NCBI GenBank assembly: GCA_024639415.1
Contig: JAHEIK010000206.1
Location: 1-6,804 of the forward strand
Source of the DNA: Planctomycetota bacterium
GTDB lineage: Bacteria > Planctomycetota > PLA2 > JAEUHO01
Length of the DNA: 6,804 bases
Reading direction: 5' to 3'
The notes beneath the pieces are model-generated. The model was not told the DNA's origin. It was given only the letters and a program-made list of their open reading frames with translations, and ran no database searches. Below are positions 5,876 through 6,804 of this stretch, piece after piece. Within the stretch, counting starts at the first letter, position 1. Every line of letters starts with the position of its first letter. The translations under genes were made by a program, and so were the position numbers.

Positions 5876-6804
5876 TCAGCGCAGGCGCGGTCCCCGTCGC
5901 GCGGCCAGCGTTCGAACGGCCATGCTCGTGGCGTAGACGCGGCCGCCCACGCGATCCCAGACGCCGATGGGCGCCCACGACCCTCGTGCGGATCCCGATC
6001 TCTGCTGATGCTGCACGAGCAGTCCCGCGATGCGATCGGAGATGCGTGCCGCCGCCTGCGCTGGCGATCCGGCGAAAGCGCGCACTGCGTGGTACCAGAA
6101 CTCGTGATTGACGACGGCGCCGAGGGTTCGAGCGGTTCCGTGTCCGTGTTCGAGCGCCGATGCAGGGCGCCAAGCCAGACCCGCACGGGAGAGTACGTCG
6201 AGAGCGCCGGAGAGCGGTGGCGTATCGAACGTCTCGCCCAACAGGCGGCGGCAGAAGGCGTTGATGGCGGTGGAGTCGTAGCCGTCGTAGCAGTGCGGCC
6301 GCTCGGCGATCATCGCGGAACGGCCCGTGTCGGGATCGGTGACGCGCTCGAGGAAGTCGGACGCCGGCTCGAGCAGGGGCTTGGCTTCGAGCGTGAGACC
6401 TGCGTCAGCCGCGGCGCGCGCGGCGAGCATCACGTACGAGACCACGCCCATATCCCCGTACGGATCGTAGTAGCTCGTCCACACGTAGTCCGGGTGCTCG
6501 TCGTGGACGAGGTAGCGCAGAGCCGCACGCAGGGGTGCGCGCAGTGCAGCATCCCCCGACTCGCGGTAGGCGACGGCGAGCGCGGCCGTAGGTACCGCGT
6601 GGTTGAACATGTGGATGGTGCGGGCCTTGTAGCCGGCCCCTTCGGAACTGAAGAGGCTCCTCTTGCGCAAGCGGCTCACGAAGTAGTTGTCCACGCGGCT
6701 CTCGTAGTAGCCGAAGCGTCCGCCATCGATCTGCTGCTTCAGGAGCCACGCAACGGCCCGGCGATAGCAGGAGTCGCTTTCGTCCCCGACGGACGGGTGG
6801 CCGG
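5876..6804 (-). CDS. Alpha/alpha-toroid (prenyltransferase/squalene-oxidase repeat-like) protein, C-terminal part
   Basis: About 308 codons are visible; the frame is open to the right edge, so the N-terminus is missing. Its stop (TCA on the plus strand) is at 5876-5878. A GTG at 6694 could mark a start but is almost certainly internal, because conserved-looking sequence precedes it. Near the visible beginning, SCYRRAVAWLLKQQIDGGRF fits the QW repeat pattern (Q, three residues, G, two residues, aromatic) of squalene-hopene cyclases and related toroid proteins. Near the end, GSWAPIGVWDRVGGRVYATSMAVRTL closely resembles the last repeat of bacterial prenyltransferase/squalene-oxidase-repeat proteins. 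Between them lie alternating helices with many aromatic residues (YVWTSYYDPYGDMG; HCYDGYDSTAINAF). I do not see the DxDD motif of cyclases in the visible part, so cyclase activity is unproven; a glycan- or lipid-binding (alpha/alpha)6 barrel is equally possible. It lies upstream of the LtaS-like gene on the same strand, 192 bp away. Confidence 0.68.
   Translation of the reverse strand, partial: GHPSVGDESDSCYRRAVAWLLKQQIDGGRFGYYESRVDNYFVSRLRKRSLFSSEGAGYKARTIHMFNHAVPTAALAVAYRESGDAALRAPLRAALRYLVHDEHPDYVWTSYYDPYGDMGVVSYVMLAARAAADAGLTLEAKPLLEPASDFLERVTDPDTGRSAMIAERPHCYDGYDSTAINAFCRRLLGETFDTPPLSGALDVLSRAGLAWRPASALEHGHGTARTLGAVVNHEFWYHAVRAFAGSPAQAAARISDRIAGLLVQHQQRSGSARGSWAPIGVWDRVGGRVYATSMAVRTLAARRGPRLR

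Noticed and set aside
4950..6173. A 407-codon minus-strand frame bridging the transferase and toroid genes.
   Set aside because: It overlaps both genes in a wrong phase and is Arg/Pro/Ala-rich. The real frames carry recognised motifs.
1..6804. Search for tRNA genes, CRISPR arrays, insertion sequences, toxin-antitoxin pairs or defence genes.
   Set aside because: I found no spaced direct repeats, transposase-like frames, tRNA-like folds or recognisable defence domains. The coding space is filled by ordinary chromosomal families.

Overview
The window is GC-rich chromosomal DNA that looks bacterial. It holds four substantial protein genes plus the end of a fifth, and no RNA genes, mobile elements or CRISPR arrays that I can see. 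I suggest, with low to moderate confidence, a GC-rich member of the Planctomycetota. The reasons are: a glutaminyl-tRNA synthetase, which many bacteria lack; a large secreted FG-GAP/VCBS + ASPIC/UnbV protein; an alpha/beta hydrolase with a helical C-terminal extension; and an alpha/alpha-toroid protein of the prenyltransferase/squalene-oxidase repeat type. Lineages such as myxobacteria or Acidobacteriota share some of these families and are not excluded. Layout, plus strand: positions 1-233 are the C-terminus of GlnRS. Positions 314-1390 encode a predicted exported serine hydrolase with a complete candidate catalytic triad. Positions 1391-1654 are a 264-bp gap that may hold a small one-helix membrane protein (about 1413-1592) and ends with a clear Shine-Dalgarno sequence. 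Positions 1655-3619 encode an exported seven-bladed calcium-binding beta-propeller protein with an ASPIC/UnbV domain and a C-terminal Ig/PKD-like domain. Layout, minus strand: positions 3647-5683 encode a five-pass membrane enzyme of the LTA-synthase/phosphoglycerol-transferase (sulfatase-fold) family, facing the propeller gene tail to tail with only 27 bp between the stop codons. Positions 5876-6804 encode the C-terminal part of an alpha/alpha-toroid protein that enters from the right edge and lies upstream of the transferase on the same strand. How they may work together: four of the five products are, or may be, exported or membrane proteins acting at the cell envelope. The minus-strand pair (toroid protein, then membrane phosphoglycerol transferase-like enzyme) is the best candidate for a functional unit, possibly modifying an envelope glycan or lipid. 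The 192-bp spacing between them leaves co-transcription unproven. The plus-strand genes look like a loosely spaced series rather than a tight operon. I found no clear sign of a defence, mobile or other novel multi-gene system. The most useful leads are the substrate of the LtaS-like enzyme, its toroid neighbour and the unannotated small membrane ORF.
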